Shown piece by piece: positions 14,872 to 22,352 of a stretch of DNA of 22,366 nucleotides (position 1 is the stretch's first letter; the number at the start of each line of letters is the position of its first letter). The stretch is from Bacillota bacterium (lineage in GTDB: Bacteria; Bacillota; Clostridia; Lachnospirales; Lachnospiraceae): contig JAEZQN010000326.1 of NCBI GenBank assembly GCA_023441145.1, positions 1-22,366 of the forward strand, written 5' to 3'. The notes under the pieces are model-generated. The model was not told where the DNA came from. It saw only the letters and a program-made list of their open reading frames with translations, and did not search any database. The translations under genes and the position numbers were made by a program.

Positions 14872-15624
14872 ATGAGTAAAACCAAAAAGAAACACAAAAG
14901 ACTAAAAATATGGATATCAGCTATAGCAGCGGTTCTTCTTATCCTTGTTGTGGCCTGTGCTATTTATCTAGGTGACTATTACCATGCGGATCAAGAGGCT
15001 ATCGCTGCATTTGCACCGACGAATTCCGTAACGAAGCAGATTCTTGAGGATGATACGATTGTATTTAAACCTAACGAAGTGAAAGCTGGCTTTATCTTTT
15101 ATCCTGGTGGAAAAGTGGAATATACCGCTTACGAGCCTTTGATGGAGGCTTGTGCAGCAAAAGGGATCTTATGTGTACTGGTGGAAATGCCGTTTAATTT
15201 GGCAGTGCTAGATATCAATGCAGCCGACGGTATAAAAGAGGAGTATCCAGAAGTTCAAAAATGGTATATTGGTGGTCATTCCCTAGGTGGTTCCATGGCA
15301 GCTTCCTATCTATCCGACCATGTAGAGGAATATAAGGGCTTGGTATTGCTAGGCTCGTATTCCACAGCAGATTTATCGGAGACTTCCCTTGATGTATTGT
15401 CGATTTATGGTAGTGAAGATGGGGTACTTAACCCAGAGAAGTATGAGGAGAACAAGCTAAATCTTCCTGACGATTATACGGAAATGATAATTAAGGGTGG
15501 ATGTCATGCCTATTTTGGAATGTACGGACAGCAGGATGGGGATGGAACACCTACCATCACCAATACAGAGCAAATTAACCAGACAGTAGATGCGATTGCA
15601 AAGTTCATAGGAGTAAAACATTAG
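14872..15624 (+). CDS. Membrane-anchored alpha/beta hydrolase
   Basis: The 250-residue protein has a basic N-terminus and one membrane helix (about 13-33), then an extracytoplasmic alpha/beta-hydrolase domain. The nucleophile elbow is GGHSLGGS with Ser137; Asp183 (IYGSEDGVL) and His212 (KGGCHAYFG) complete a Ser-Asp-His triad in the right order and spacing. The substrate is unknown; esterase or lipase-like activity is the general expectation of the fold. GAAAGAGG stands before the ATG. The 62 bases to the next gene show no terminator, so co-transcription with the kinase gene is possible. Confidence 0.85.
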   Translation: MSKTKKKHKRLKIWISAIAAVLLILVVACAIYLGDYYHADQEAIAAFAPTNSVTKQILEDDTIVFKPNEVKAGFIFYPGGKVEYTAYEPLMEACAAKGILCVLVEMPFNLAVLDINAADGIKEEYPEVQKWYIGGHSLGGSMAASYLSDHVEEYKGLVLLGSYSTADLSETSLDVLSIYGSEDGVLNPEKYEENKLNLPDDYTEMIIKGGCHAYFGMYGQQDGDGTPTITNTEQINQTVDAIAKFIGVKH

Positions 15625-15686
15625 TTGTATTTTTGTTACATTATAAGTATCCTATAGGTAATAAAGTGAAATTTGGGGGAATAGGA

Positions 15687-16268
15687 ATGAATAATCAACG
15701 AAACTGGACGGTTTTGCTTATAGGAGGGCCATCTGGAACTGGAAAATCAAGTATTGCCTATAGGATGGCAGAACACTATGGCGTAAATGTCTTAGAAATT
15801 GATGATGTTTATATTGCAGTAAAAACGGCTTCCACAAAGAAGGATTTTCCGGCAGTACATTACTGGGATTCAGACGTTGACTGGATGGATATTGAAGTTT
15901 TAGGCAATGTAAACTGGCTGACTGATGTAGGTAAAGAAATGATGCCTGTATTAAAAGAGATAGTTAATAGACACCTAGAGGATCGGATACCTATTATTAT
16001 TGAAGGCGATTTTATTCATTCGGAATTGGCCAAATCTTTTCAGAGTTCAGAGGTAAAATCTATTTTTGTTATTGAAAAGGATAGTAATCAGATCGTAGAG
16101 AATTATTTTCATAGAGAAGGGGGAGACCCTCAGACCTACCGAGCCCAAATAAGTATAGAATATGGGAAGAAGATACAAGAATACTGTGAAAAGAATGACT
16201 TAAAAGTCATTGACTCAAGACCTTTTGATACTGTATTAGAAAGAGTAGTGGAGTACATAAATAAATAG
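15687..16268 (+). CDS. P-loop kinase-like ATPase (AAA_33 / 2-phosphoglycerate-kinase-like)
   Basis: The 193-residue soluble protein starts with a strand and a P-loop GGPSGTGKS (13-21), followed by 'VLEIDDVYIAV', the Asp-containing acceptor motif seen in small-molecule kinases such as gluconate, 2-phosphoglycerate and zeta-type enzymes. 'IPIIIEGDFIHSELA' would be the Walker B-like strand and 'HREGGDPQTYR' a lid with basic residues. I chose ATG 15687 with GGGGGA-n-AGGA upstream; the frame extends to a TTG at 15633, but without a ribosome binding site. The phosphorylated substrate cannot be named. A terminator follows. Confidence 0.7.
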   Translation: MNNQRNWTVLLIGGPSGTGKSSIAYRMAEHYGVNVLEIDDVYIAVKTASTKKDFPAVHYWDSDVDWMDIEVLGNVNWLTDVGKEMMPVLKEIVNRHLEDRIPIIIEGDFIHSELAKSFQSSEVKSIFVIEKDSNQIVENYFHREGGDPQTYRAQISIEYGKKIQEYCEKNDLKVIDSRPFDTVLERVVEYINK

Positions 16269-16282
16269 TATGTAAGAGAAAT

Positions 16283-16326
16283 AGAGGATAGGGTATAGAT
16301 AAGAATACCCTATTCTCTTTCTTTTT
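16283..16326 (+). terminator. Rho-independent terminator after the kinase gene
   Basis: A 14-bp stem (16283-16296 with 16305-16318, AGAGGATAGGGTAT against ATACCCTATTCTCT, one G-T pair) with an 8-base loop is followed by TTCTTTTT. It isolates the next, Fur-box-controlled operon. Confidence 0.88.
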
Positions 16327-16359
16327 GTGCCCAGTAATATTTGTTACCATGAATTGCTA

Positions 16360-16391
16360 TTGAAAATGATTATCATTTAAGTTAAACTTAA
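16360..16391 (+). promoter_or_regulatory. Fur box and second palindrome over the promoter of the second importer operon
   Basis: GAAAATGATTATCATTTAA (16362-16380) agrees with the Fur consensus at about 15 of 19 positions and contains a perfect 7-1-7 palindrome, AAATGAT-t-ATCATTT (16364-16378). A second perfect 7-1-7 palindrome, TTAAGTT-a-AACTTAA (16377-16391), begins within it. A plausible promoter, TTGAAA (16360-16365) with TAAACT (16383-16388) 17 bases on, is covered by both. This predicts repression by iron-loaded Fur and a possible second regulator. The first gene starts at 16414. Confidence 0.82.
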
Positions 16392-16413
16392 CAAGTATTA
16401 GAGAGGTTGACTT

Positions 16414-17043
16414 ATGAATTATATTTTTATTAATCCCGTTGTGGATAGAATGTATGACAAAGAAAAATTAGATAATGTTTTACAAAAGAATGGATACGAG
16501 AGAGTCAATGTGACAGAAGATTGGCATAGTATCGTGAAAGATAAATATAAAGCTGCTATAGAGGAGACAAACTTGCCACTTTTGGACCGAAGATGTCCCA
16601 TGGCAGTTAATCATATTAAACAGTACATTGAAGATAAAGATGTAATCGTTCCACCAATTGAGCCAATATTAATTCATTGTGGTATAGAGCTTTCTGAACG
16701 ACCATCACTAAAGGGAAAGAAAAAGATTATCACAACACCATGTGAAAGCTTAGCAGACCACGGGAATGAATTACAGTTAGAAGATACGGTTTTCATCAGC
16801 TGGAAGGAATTTTTAAAGACATTAGATGCAGAACTTTCTATTCGTGAAAATGCTTTAGATGAAAGTCCAATTCCTTTGGGCTATTTTTCTTCCTTGGAAG
16901 CTAAGGTAGATAGTCTAAGTGGAAAAGAAAATATTGAGGAGTACTTTAAAAGAGAAGCTTATAAAGGTGCAGATTTGACCGAAATGCTTTATTGTGACGG
17001 AGGCTGCAATAGCGGTGACGGGGTACAAATAGATGAAAAATAG
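16414..17043 (+). CDS. Small Fe-S protein resembling a minimal [FeFe]-hydrogenase H-domain
   Basis: The 209-residue soluble protein has no recognised name. Three segments match, in order, the three H-cluster loops of [FeFe]-hydrogenases: Cys61 in 'RRCPMAVNHIKQYI' (TSCCPxW loop), Cys110 in 'ITTPCESLADHGNEL...EDTVFISWKEF' (MPCTAKKxE...DxVLTTxEL loop), and Cys194/Cys198 in 'TEMLYCDGGCNSGDG' (MACPGGCxxGGG loop). These correspond to CpI Cys300, Cys355, Cys499 and Cys503, the four ligands of the cubane. Other catalytic residues (Lys358 of MPCTAKK, the proton-shuttle Cys299) appear missing: 'PCESL' replaces 'PCTAK'. Normal H-domains are about 350 residues, so hydrogenase activity is doubtful; Fe-S binding or sensing is more likely. 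It is first in a Fur-box operon and overlaps the permease gene by 11 bases. Confidence 0.6.
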   Translation: MNYIFINPVVDRMYDKEKLDNVLQKNGYERVNVTEDWHSIVKDKYKAAIEETNLPLLDRRCPMAVNHIKQYIEDKDVIVPPIEPILIHCGIELSERPSLKGKKKIITTPCESLADHGNELQLEDTVFISWKEFLKTLDAELSIRENALDESPIPLGYFSSLEAKVDSLSGKENIEEYFKREAYKGADLTEMLYCDGGCNSGDGVQIDEK

Positions 17044-17797
17044 TAAACGGTTTAAGACTACTATATTTGTAGCCATACTATTTAGCATTTGGTTTATTGT
17101 CACTGAGTGGGGAGGAGTAAGCACTTATATCTTACCGTCCCCGAAAAAGGTGGCGGAAAGCCTTTATAAGGTGATTATATCAGGGGAGATATTTGAAGAT
17201 ATTACAATTAGTTATATTCGAGTACTAAAAGGCTTTTTTATTGCTACGTTAATCGCCTTTTTCCTTGCCATGGTACGAATTGTTCGACCAAAGTGGAGTG
17301 ACTATTATGAATCTGCTCTTCAGTTTATGAAGAATGTTCCACCTCTAAGCTTGATCTCCTTGTTAATTTTATGGTTTGGCATTGGAGAAACGACAAAAGT
17401 TGCAATCATCGTACTTACCTCCTTTTTCCCAATCTATTTAAATACTGTAAAAGGTTTTGTTAGTTGTGATAAAAAGCTAATTGAAGTAGGTCAAATATAC
17501 GGATATAGTAAAGCGAAGATATTCTTACGGATTATGCTTCCCTATGCTATGTCGGATATTTTAGTAGGTATGAGAATTGGCTTGGGATATAGCTGGCGTG
17601 CAATTATTAGTGCAGAAATGATCGCTGCATCAACAGGTCTTGGACATATGATTCTATTTGCACAACAGATGTCACGAACAGATAAAGTAATTGTAGGTAT
17701 TCTAGTAATTGGCATTGTAGGCTATATTACAGACCGCTTGTTTGCTTTACTCATCAGCAAAACACTGAAAGGAGCCGAGACAAATGGATGGGATTAA
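17033..17797 (+). CDS. ABC importer permease, NitT/TauT (SsuC-like) family
   Basis: The 254-residue inner-membrane protein has about six helices. It shows the family start 'TYILPSPKKVAESL' and the cytoplasmic EAA loop 'EVGQIYGYSKAKIFLRIMLPYAMSDILVGMRIGLGYSW', by which permeases contact their ATPase. Relatives import nitrate, taurine, alkanesulfonates, thiamin precursors and other small organics; the sequence does not tell which. The gene overlaps both neighbours (11 bases upstream, 14 bases downstream), so the products are made together. A Fur box at the operon start suggests the ligand relates to iron or its handling. Confidence 0.92.
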   Translation: MKNSKRFKTTIFVAILFSIWFIVTEWGGVSTYILPSPKKVAESLYKVIISGEIFEDITISYIRVLKGFFIATLIAFFLAMVRIVRPKWSDYYESALQFMKNVPPLSLISLLILWFGIGETTKVAIIVLTSFFPIYLNTVKGFVSCDKKLIEVGQIYGYSKAKIFLRIMLPYAMSDILVGMRIGLGYSWRAIISAEMIAASTGLGHMILFAQQMSRTDKVIVGILVIGIVGYITDRLFALLISKTLKGAETNGWD

Positions 17798-18497
17798 GTT
17801 AGTTGATATCACCAAAAGCTATTCTGTGGACAAAGAGAATATTCCAGTGATTGATAAGATCAATCTTAACATTCCATCCAATAAGATTACGGTGATTGTA
17901 GGTCGTAGTGGATGTGGAAAGACAACCTTACTTCGTCTGGTAGCAGGTCTAGAGGGCTGTGATAGTGGAGAGATTAAGGACGACAACCTGAAGAAGAAAG
18001 CATATGTATTCCAAGAGGATCGTTTGATGCCATGGCTAACGGTGAAAAAGAACATTTGCTTTGGAATTGAGAAATCAGAGATTAACCATGAGAAAATAGA
18101 TGCCATAATTGATACAGTGGGTTTAAGTCGATTTCAGCATGCTTACCCAAATCAACTTTCTGGTGGGATGAAGCAGCGTGTGTCCATAGCACGAGCAATC
18201 GCATATGAGCCAGATTTTATCCTAATGGATGAACCATTCTCTGCGTTGGATTACTTTACAAGAGAGCAGATGCAAAGGGAACTACTGAATATACAACGAC
18301 GTACTGAGTGTTCCATTCTATTTGTCACTCATAGTATTGATGAAGCCTTAATCTTGGGGGACAAGATTGTTGTGTTAGAAAAAGGAAGTATTAAGTCGGA
18401 GTATGAGATTAACGACTCCCTAGAAGATCGAGATTTATTAAGTAGTAACTATGTAGAACTTAAGAAAAGAATTATGAATGATTTAAAAGTCATTTAA
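17784..18497 (+). CDS. ABC importer ATPase, NitT/TauT (SsuB-like) family
   Basis: The 237-residue ATPase has Walker A GRSGCGKTT (40-48), Q-loop 'VFQEDRLMPWLTV' (75-87, the MPW motif typical of SsuB/TauB), signature LSGGMKQR (125-132), Walker B FILMDEPF (145-152) and His183 (VTHSIDEA). AAGGAG lies about ten bases before the ATG. It powers the permease encoded just upstream; the binding protein follows 32 bases downstream. Confidence 0.94.
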   Translation: MDGIKLVDITKSYSVDKENIPVIDKINLNIPSNKITVIVGRSGCGKTTLLRLVAGLEGCDSGEIKDDNLKKKAYVFQEDRLMPWLTVKKNICFGIEKSEINHEKIDAIIDTVGLSRFQHAYPNQLSGGMKQRVSIARAIAYEPDFILMDEPFSALDYFTREQMQRELLNIQRRTECSILFVTHSIDEALILGDKIVVLEKGSIKSEYEINDSLEDRDLLSSNYVELKKRIMNDLKVI

Positions 18498-18529
18498 ATA
18501 ATAGATTATATAATGATAGGAGCAACAAA

Positions 18530-19504
18530 ATGATATTGAATAAGAAAAAAGTTAGAGCAATAATTGCAATTGGTATGATTATGACAACTTTGGTTGGATG
18601 TGGTAGTAAAAATGATGCTGCAAGTACAAACAATGCTTTAAATGAGTTAGTAATAACCCATGTTACTTCTCCATTAAATGTACCAAGTATCTTACAGAAA
18701 AACAAAAACATCTTTACAGAAGAATTTAAGAAAAATGGTCAGAACATTGAAGTAAAATATGCAGAAATCACCTCTGGTGCAGAGCAAACACAGGCGTTAG
18801 CATCTGGTGATGTTGATATTCTATATGCAGTTGGTGGTACTTCTGTTATCTTATCTGCAGCTAATGGTGCGGATATTAAAGTCCTGAACATGTATAGTAG
18901 ATCCCCAAAAGCATTCTGTTTATATTCTAAGGATGACTCCATTCAATCTGCAGAAGATTTAAAGGGCAAAACCATTGCTGGTCCAACAGGAACAAACTTA
19001 CACCAATTATTAGTTGCGTATCTTGACAAAGCAGGTATGTCACTAGAAGACGTAAACTATGTAAATATGTCAATTCCTGATGCAAAAGCAGCCCTAGACG
19101 GTGGAAGCATCGATGCAGCATTAGTTGCTGGTCCAACTGCTTATGTGTCAAAACAACAAGGTTACCACTTAGTAACAGATGGTGAAGGCTTAACAGATGC
19201 CATCATTGCAGTTGCAGTAAGAGAAGATTTCTATAACGAGCACAAAGATGTCATCGATATGTTTTTAAATGCACAAGAAACAATCACAAAAGATATGGCA
19301 GAAAATCACGAAGAAACAATGAAAATTGTTGCAGAAGAACTAGACTTAGAAGTAGAAGCTGTAGAAGAAATGTATGGGCAATATGATTTCAATACTGATA
19401 TTACAGAGGCAGACCGTAAGGCATTCCAGAATGTTGCAGATTTTATGTATGATGCAGGAATGATTGAAAAAGAGTTTGATACAACTTCACTTTATTTACA
19501 ATAG
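18530..19504 (+). CDS. ABC importer substrate-binding lipoprotein, NitT/TauT (SsuA/NMT1-like) family
   Basis: The 324-residue protein has a lipoprotein signal ending at Cys24 (lipobox LVGC). The mature region is a class II periplasmic-binding fold of the NMT1/SsuA type: 'SGAEQTQALASGDVDILYAVGGTSVILSAANGADIKVLN', 'AEDLKGKTIAGPTGTNLHQLLVAYLDKAGM' and 'DAKAALDGGSIDAALVAGPTAYV', the motif pattern seen in taurine, sulfonate and pyrimidine-precursor binders. GGAG precedes the ATG. It is unusual for this family to stand in a Fur-box operon. Ligand unknown. Confidence 0.93.
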   Translation: MILNKKKVRAIIAIGMIMTTLVGCGSKNDAASTNNALNELVITHVTSPLNVPSILQKNKNIFTEEFKKNGQNIEVKYAEITSGAEQTQALASGDVDILYAVGGTSVILSAANGADIKVLNMYSRSPKAFCLYSKDDSIQSAEDLKGKTIAGPTGTNLHQLLVAYLDKAGMSLEDVNYVNMSIPDAKAALDGGSIDAALVAGPTAYVSKQQGYHLVTDGEGLTDAIIAVAVREDFYNEHKDVIDMFLNAQETITKDMAENHEETMKIVAEELDLEVEAVEEMYGQYDFNTDITEADRKAFQNVADFMYDAGMIEKEFDTTSLYLQ

Positions 19505-19522
19505 GAGACAGAGATTAAAACA

Positions 19523-20062
19523 ATGGTAGAAAAGGTTATAGTGAAAGATTTCGATGATATTGTCGAAATCACATATGAAGATATATTAAAGTATCATGGA
19601 AGACAAATGATTGGTGGAGCTGCATTAGCATTTAAAATTATGCTATTAACATTTCCAAAGCTTACGGATGAAATTCCTTCCAGAGGAAACTTCCGTTTCT
19701 ATTCTGGAATTGGATGTAACGGAAGAGGGATTATAGATGCTGCAGAATTTGTAATGCGTGTAAAACACTATAATCAGATTGAACTCGATTTGGATTATTG
19801 TGAAGATAAGCCAGGTCAAGTAGCACCAAATGGTGGAAGATACTATTTTGAAATTGGATATAAAGAAAAAAAAATTCAGCTTTATTTAAAAGAAGGTATT
19901 ATTCCAGAGGAATTTATGGAATACTCCAAGTTAGCAAAACATTGTAAAGATAATAACATTCCTATGAAGGAAGAAGACCAACAGACCTTATTGTCCTTAA
20001 GACAAGCTTTAGCAAAGAGTATTATGGAGTCAAAACCAGAGGACTTATTTGTTATTTTATAA
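19523..20062 (+). CDS. FmdE-like protein of unknown function
   Basis: The 179-residue soluble protein, last in the Fur-box operon, begins with 'ITYEDILKYHGRQMIGGAALAFKIMLL' (17-42), resembling the FmdE/GvpN-unrelated domain pattern 'LxxFHGHxCPGxAxGxRxA' of proteins found beside formylmethanofuran dehydrogenase and metal-transport genes. His25 is kept, while the usual H-x-C-P-G cysteine is replaced (HGRQMIGG). Cys65 in 'GIGCNGRGIIDAAEFVMR' matches the second conserved cysteine motif (SCGVDAIQ). The similarity is weak and made by eye. The gene is 18 bases behind the lipoprotein gene, with GGAGA at 19504-19508. Possible roles are binding or processing the imported compound or its metal; a strict function cannot be given. 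Confidence 0.5.
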   Translation: MVEKVIVKDFDDIVEITYEDILKYHGRQMIGGAALAFKIMLLTFPKLTDEIPSRGNFRFYSGIGCNGRGIIDAAEFVMRVKHYNQIELDLDYCEDKPGQVAPNGGRYYFEIGYKEKKIQLYLKEGIIPEEFMEYSKLAKHCKDNNIPMKEEDQQTLLSLRQALAKSIMESKPEDLFVIL

Positions 20063-20073
20063 AGTGAGTAGAG

Positions 20074-20111
20074 AAAAGATACTATATTTGATTGTATAGT
20101 ATCTTTTTTTA
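20074..20111 (+). terminator. Rho-independent terminator of the second importer operon
   Basis: AAAAGATACTATA (20074-20086) pairs perfectly with TATAGTATCTTTT (20095-20107) around an 8-base loop, and the T run continues to 20110. It lies 12 bases behind the FmdE-like gene. Confidence 0.9.
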
Positions 20112-20182
20112 TGGCCTCATACGGATAAATGTGGTAAAATATACAACATATAGCCAAAAGAAAAATAACGAGGAGGGGCTTT

Positions 20183-20749
20183 ATGAAATTCAAAAAAAGA
20201 ATAGTATGGACTTTACTTATACTATCACTTATTCTCTTAGGTGGCTGTGAATCAAAAACTGCAGGAAACAGTACAGACAAGCCTGTCGACAAACAGGAGG
20301 ATATAGTAAGCATTCCACCTGTAACTCCTACTCCGACAATGACTGAAGATAAAAGTGAAGATAAAAATGACGATAAGAATACTGATATTAAAAAAGCAGA
20401 AGCCCTACAAGTGATTACAGATTATTTCATAGCACTCAAAGAACATAAAACCAAGGATCCCTCTAATTATTGTACAGATCATCTAAATAATGGGAATTAC
20501 TCCAATGTTAAGGGTGTCAAGTTGATTAAAATAAAGGATGATATCGAAAATAAATGTAAAATTGATTATAGCCTCAATCGGGGCACCATAACCAATCCCT
20601 ATGATGTGATTTGCTTTGAAGTGACTTATGACATGCAGAATGTTGATGATAATAAGAGTAGTGAAGACAGTGGAATTGTAACGAAATGGTTTATTTTAAT
20701 CAAAGAGACTGAAACTTCACCATGGCTCATCGATGAGATAGGATATTAA
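20183..20749 (+). CDS. Lipoprotein of unknown function
   Basis: The 188-residue protein carries a lipoprotein signal (lipobox LGGC, Cys22), then a low-complexity Pro/Thr and Asp/Lys-rich spacer (residues 25-70, with KSEDKNDDKNTD) and a C-terminal domain of about 115 residues containing 'ALQVITDYFIALKEHKTKDPSNYC' and ending 'WFILIKETETSPWLIDEIGY'. That layout (helical start, then strands ending in 'SPW-IDEIG') matches NTF2-like, DUF4829-type extracytoplasmic domains, whose function is unknown. AGGAGG precedes the ATG; TGG-TAAAAT (20132-20140) is a likely extended -10 box. It appears to be transcribed alone. Confidence 0.8.
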   Translation: MKFKKRIVWTLLILSLILLGGCESKTAGNSTDKPVDKQEDIVSIPPVTPTPTMTEDKSEDKNDDKNTDIKKAEALQVITDYFIALKEHKTKDPSNYCTDHLNNGNYSNVKGVKLIKIKDDIENKCKIDYSLNRGTITNPYDVICFEVTYDMQNVDDNKSSEDSGIVTKWFILIKETETSPWLIDEIGY

Positions 20750-20863
20750 GTAAATGTAAAAGTCCAAATGAACTACATATAATCAGATTTAGAGAAAAAG
20801 ACGGGTAGTGGAAGGAAAAACATGATAGTATAGAAGCATCTTAAGATGAATGAGGAATGTTCA

Positions 20864-21671
20864 GTGAATTATTATGAAAGAGTTCAAAAATCCATTGATT
20901 TTATGGAAGATAATCTAGAGAATGATATCAAAGTTACGGACATGGCGAAACAAGCATATATGTCAGTATCAAGTTTTCATCGTATCTTTTTTGCGATTAC
21001 TGGATATCAAGCGAAAGAATATCTTATTAATCGACGAGTTAGTAGTGCCTCAAGAGACCTTGGCAAGGGGAATAGTAAGGTGATTGATGTGGCTATGAAA
21101 TATTCCTATAACAGTGTCGATGCTTTTTCAAGGATTTTTAGAAAAGTAGCATTTTGTTCAAGAGGATCAGGATACGCTGGAGAAATACCCTGATATTAAG
21201 GTGTTAAGTAATTTACCACAGATGAAAGTCGCCTATTATTGCTTCTATGGGAAGGACCCAGAGGATGAGGCTTTCTCCGTAATGAAGCAATGGGTGCTAT
21301 CTAATAAATTGGATTATCAAAATGGAAACTACCGTATATTTGGATACAATGCACCAGAAACAGATGCTAGTGCAGAGGAGTACGGCTATGAGGTATGTGT
21401 TACGATACCAGAAGACATGGAAGTGTCAGATGAGAAAGTTAAGACAAAAACCATATCAGGTGGTCTGTATGCTGTTGTATCCATAGAACCTAAGGATAAT
21501 CTAGGAGAAGAGATTATGCTTGGCTGGAAGAGGTTTACGAAATGGCTAGAAGGTAGTAAATATGATAATGGAGAGGCACAGTGGTTAGAGGAGCACTTAG
21601 GGTTCGGAGATAATTTTGAACACCTTGGTGGAGTTGACTTATATATGCCAATCAAAGAAAAGAAAAATTAA
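20864..21671 (+). pseudogene. Decayed AraC-family regulator with GyrI-like effector domain
   Basis: An AraC-type DNA-binding half (VNYYERVQKSIDFMEDNL... to 'DAFSRIFRKV', two helix-turn-helix motifs) runs to a stop at 21193. The matching GyrI-like ligand-binding half ('LPQMKVAYYCFYGKDPEDEAF... HLGGVDLYMPIK') continues in another frame to 21671. In that second frame coding sense reaches back to about 21150 ('HFVQEDQDTLEKYPDIKVLSNLP'). The segment expected between the halves (after 'FRKVTG', roughly 20-30 residues) is missing, so a deletion with a frameshift near 21140-21150 best explains it. The GTG at 20864 with TGAGGAA before it is the likeliest start; an ATG at 20846 lacks a ribosome binding site. 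The second half has no clear start signal, so independent expression is unlikely. Confidence 0.75.
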
Positions 21672-21685
21672 TAAATATAACAACC

Positions 21686-21720
21686 CACCCGTTTCATTTT
21701 CTAAGTGAAGCGGGTGTTTG
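21686..21720 (+). terminator. Terminator after the regulator pseudogene
   Basis: CACCCGTTTCA (21686-21696) pairs with TGAAGCGGGTG (21706-21716) with one T-G pair and a 9-base loop, followed by a short TTTG tail. The hairpin is good but the T run is weak. Confidence 0.7.
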
Positions 21721-21725
21721 CTATA

Positions 21726-21754
21726 TTAATAAAAATAATAAATAAGAGTATAAT
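21726..21754 (+). promoter_or_regulatory. Predicted promoter of thpR
   Basis: TTAATA (21726-21731) and a perfect TATAAT (21749-21754) are separated by 17 bases. Transcription would start near 21761, about 45 bases before the ATG at 21807. Confidence 0.6.
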
Positions 21755-21806
21755 GCATTCAAGTCTATAGAATGGTAAACTATAGGATAAAGGAAGTGAT
21801 GATACG

Positions 21807-22352
21807 ATGCGATTGTTCATTGCAATTAATTTTACCAATGAAGTGAAAGATAATTTAGCCAAAACGATTAAGGACTTGCGGCTTGAATCCATAAAAGGAA
21901 GTTTTACAAGAATAGAGAATCTCCATGTAACAGTAGCTTTTTTAGGAGAGGTGGCACCTGAGAAGGTTTCTGACATCATATCGGTAGTAGAGGAAAACAC
22001 TTCTTGTAGAGGTCCTATCACCATAGAAATAGGTGGTCTTGGTAAATTTGTTCGACAAAAAGAGTGTTTATACTGGTGTGGAGTGAAAGAAAATGAAGAA
22101 TTAGGTAGGCTACAACAAGCCTTAGTAAATGGGTTAAAAGACCATCATTTTTCAGTAGATGACAAACCTTTTAAGCCACATATTACCTTGGCAAGAAGGT
22201 GTGTCATGAAGCAGGGGTTTGAGGAAAGCAGGTTTGCACAAAGCATACCTACTATGTGTATGAGGGTAGATGGTATCAGCCTTATGAAATCAGAACGAAT
22301 AGAAGGAAGATTAGTATACAGTAGTATTAAAGAGGTCAGGCTACAGGAATAA
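21807..22352 (+). CDS. thpR: RNA 2',3'-cyclic phosphodiesterase (2H phosphoesterase)
   Basis: The 181-residue protein belongs to the 2H phosphoesterase (LigT/ThpR) family, which opens 2',3'-cyclic phosphates on RNA ends. The start MRLFIAINF is diagnostic, and both catalytic HxTx motifs are present: HVTV (His40, Thr42) and HITL (His125, Thr127), at the usual spacing. Length is normal for the family (about 180). GGAAGTGATGA precedes the ATG. It is a stand-alone gene behind a TATAAT promoter and stops 14 bases before the window edge. Confidence 0.93.
   Translation: MRLFIAINFTNEVKDNLAKTIKDLRLESIKGSFTRIENLHVTVAFLGEVAPEKVSDIISVVEENTSCRGPITIEIGGLGKFVRQKECLYWCGVKENEELGRLQQALVNGLKDHHFSVDDKPFKPHITLARRCVMKQGFEESRFAQSIPTMCMRVDGISLMKSERIEGRLVYSSIKEVRLQE

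Noticed and set aside
21201..21671. An independent GyrI-like gene
   Set aside because: Its GTG has no proper ribosome binding site and coding sense extends upstream in the same frame to about 21150, so it is better read as the second half of a broken AraC gene.
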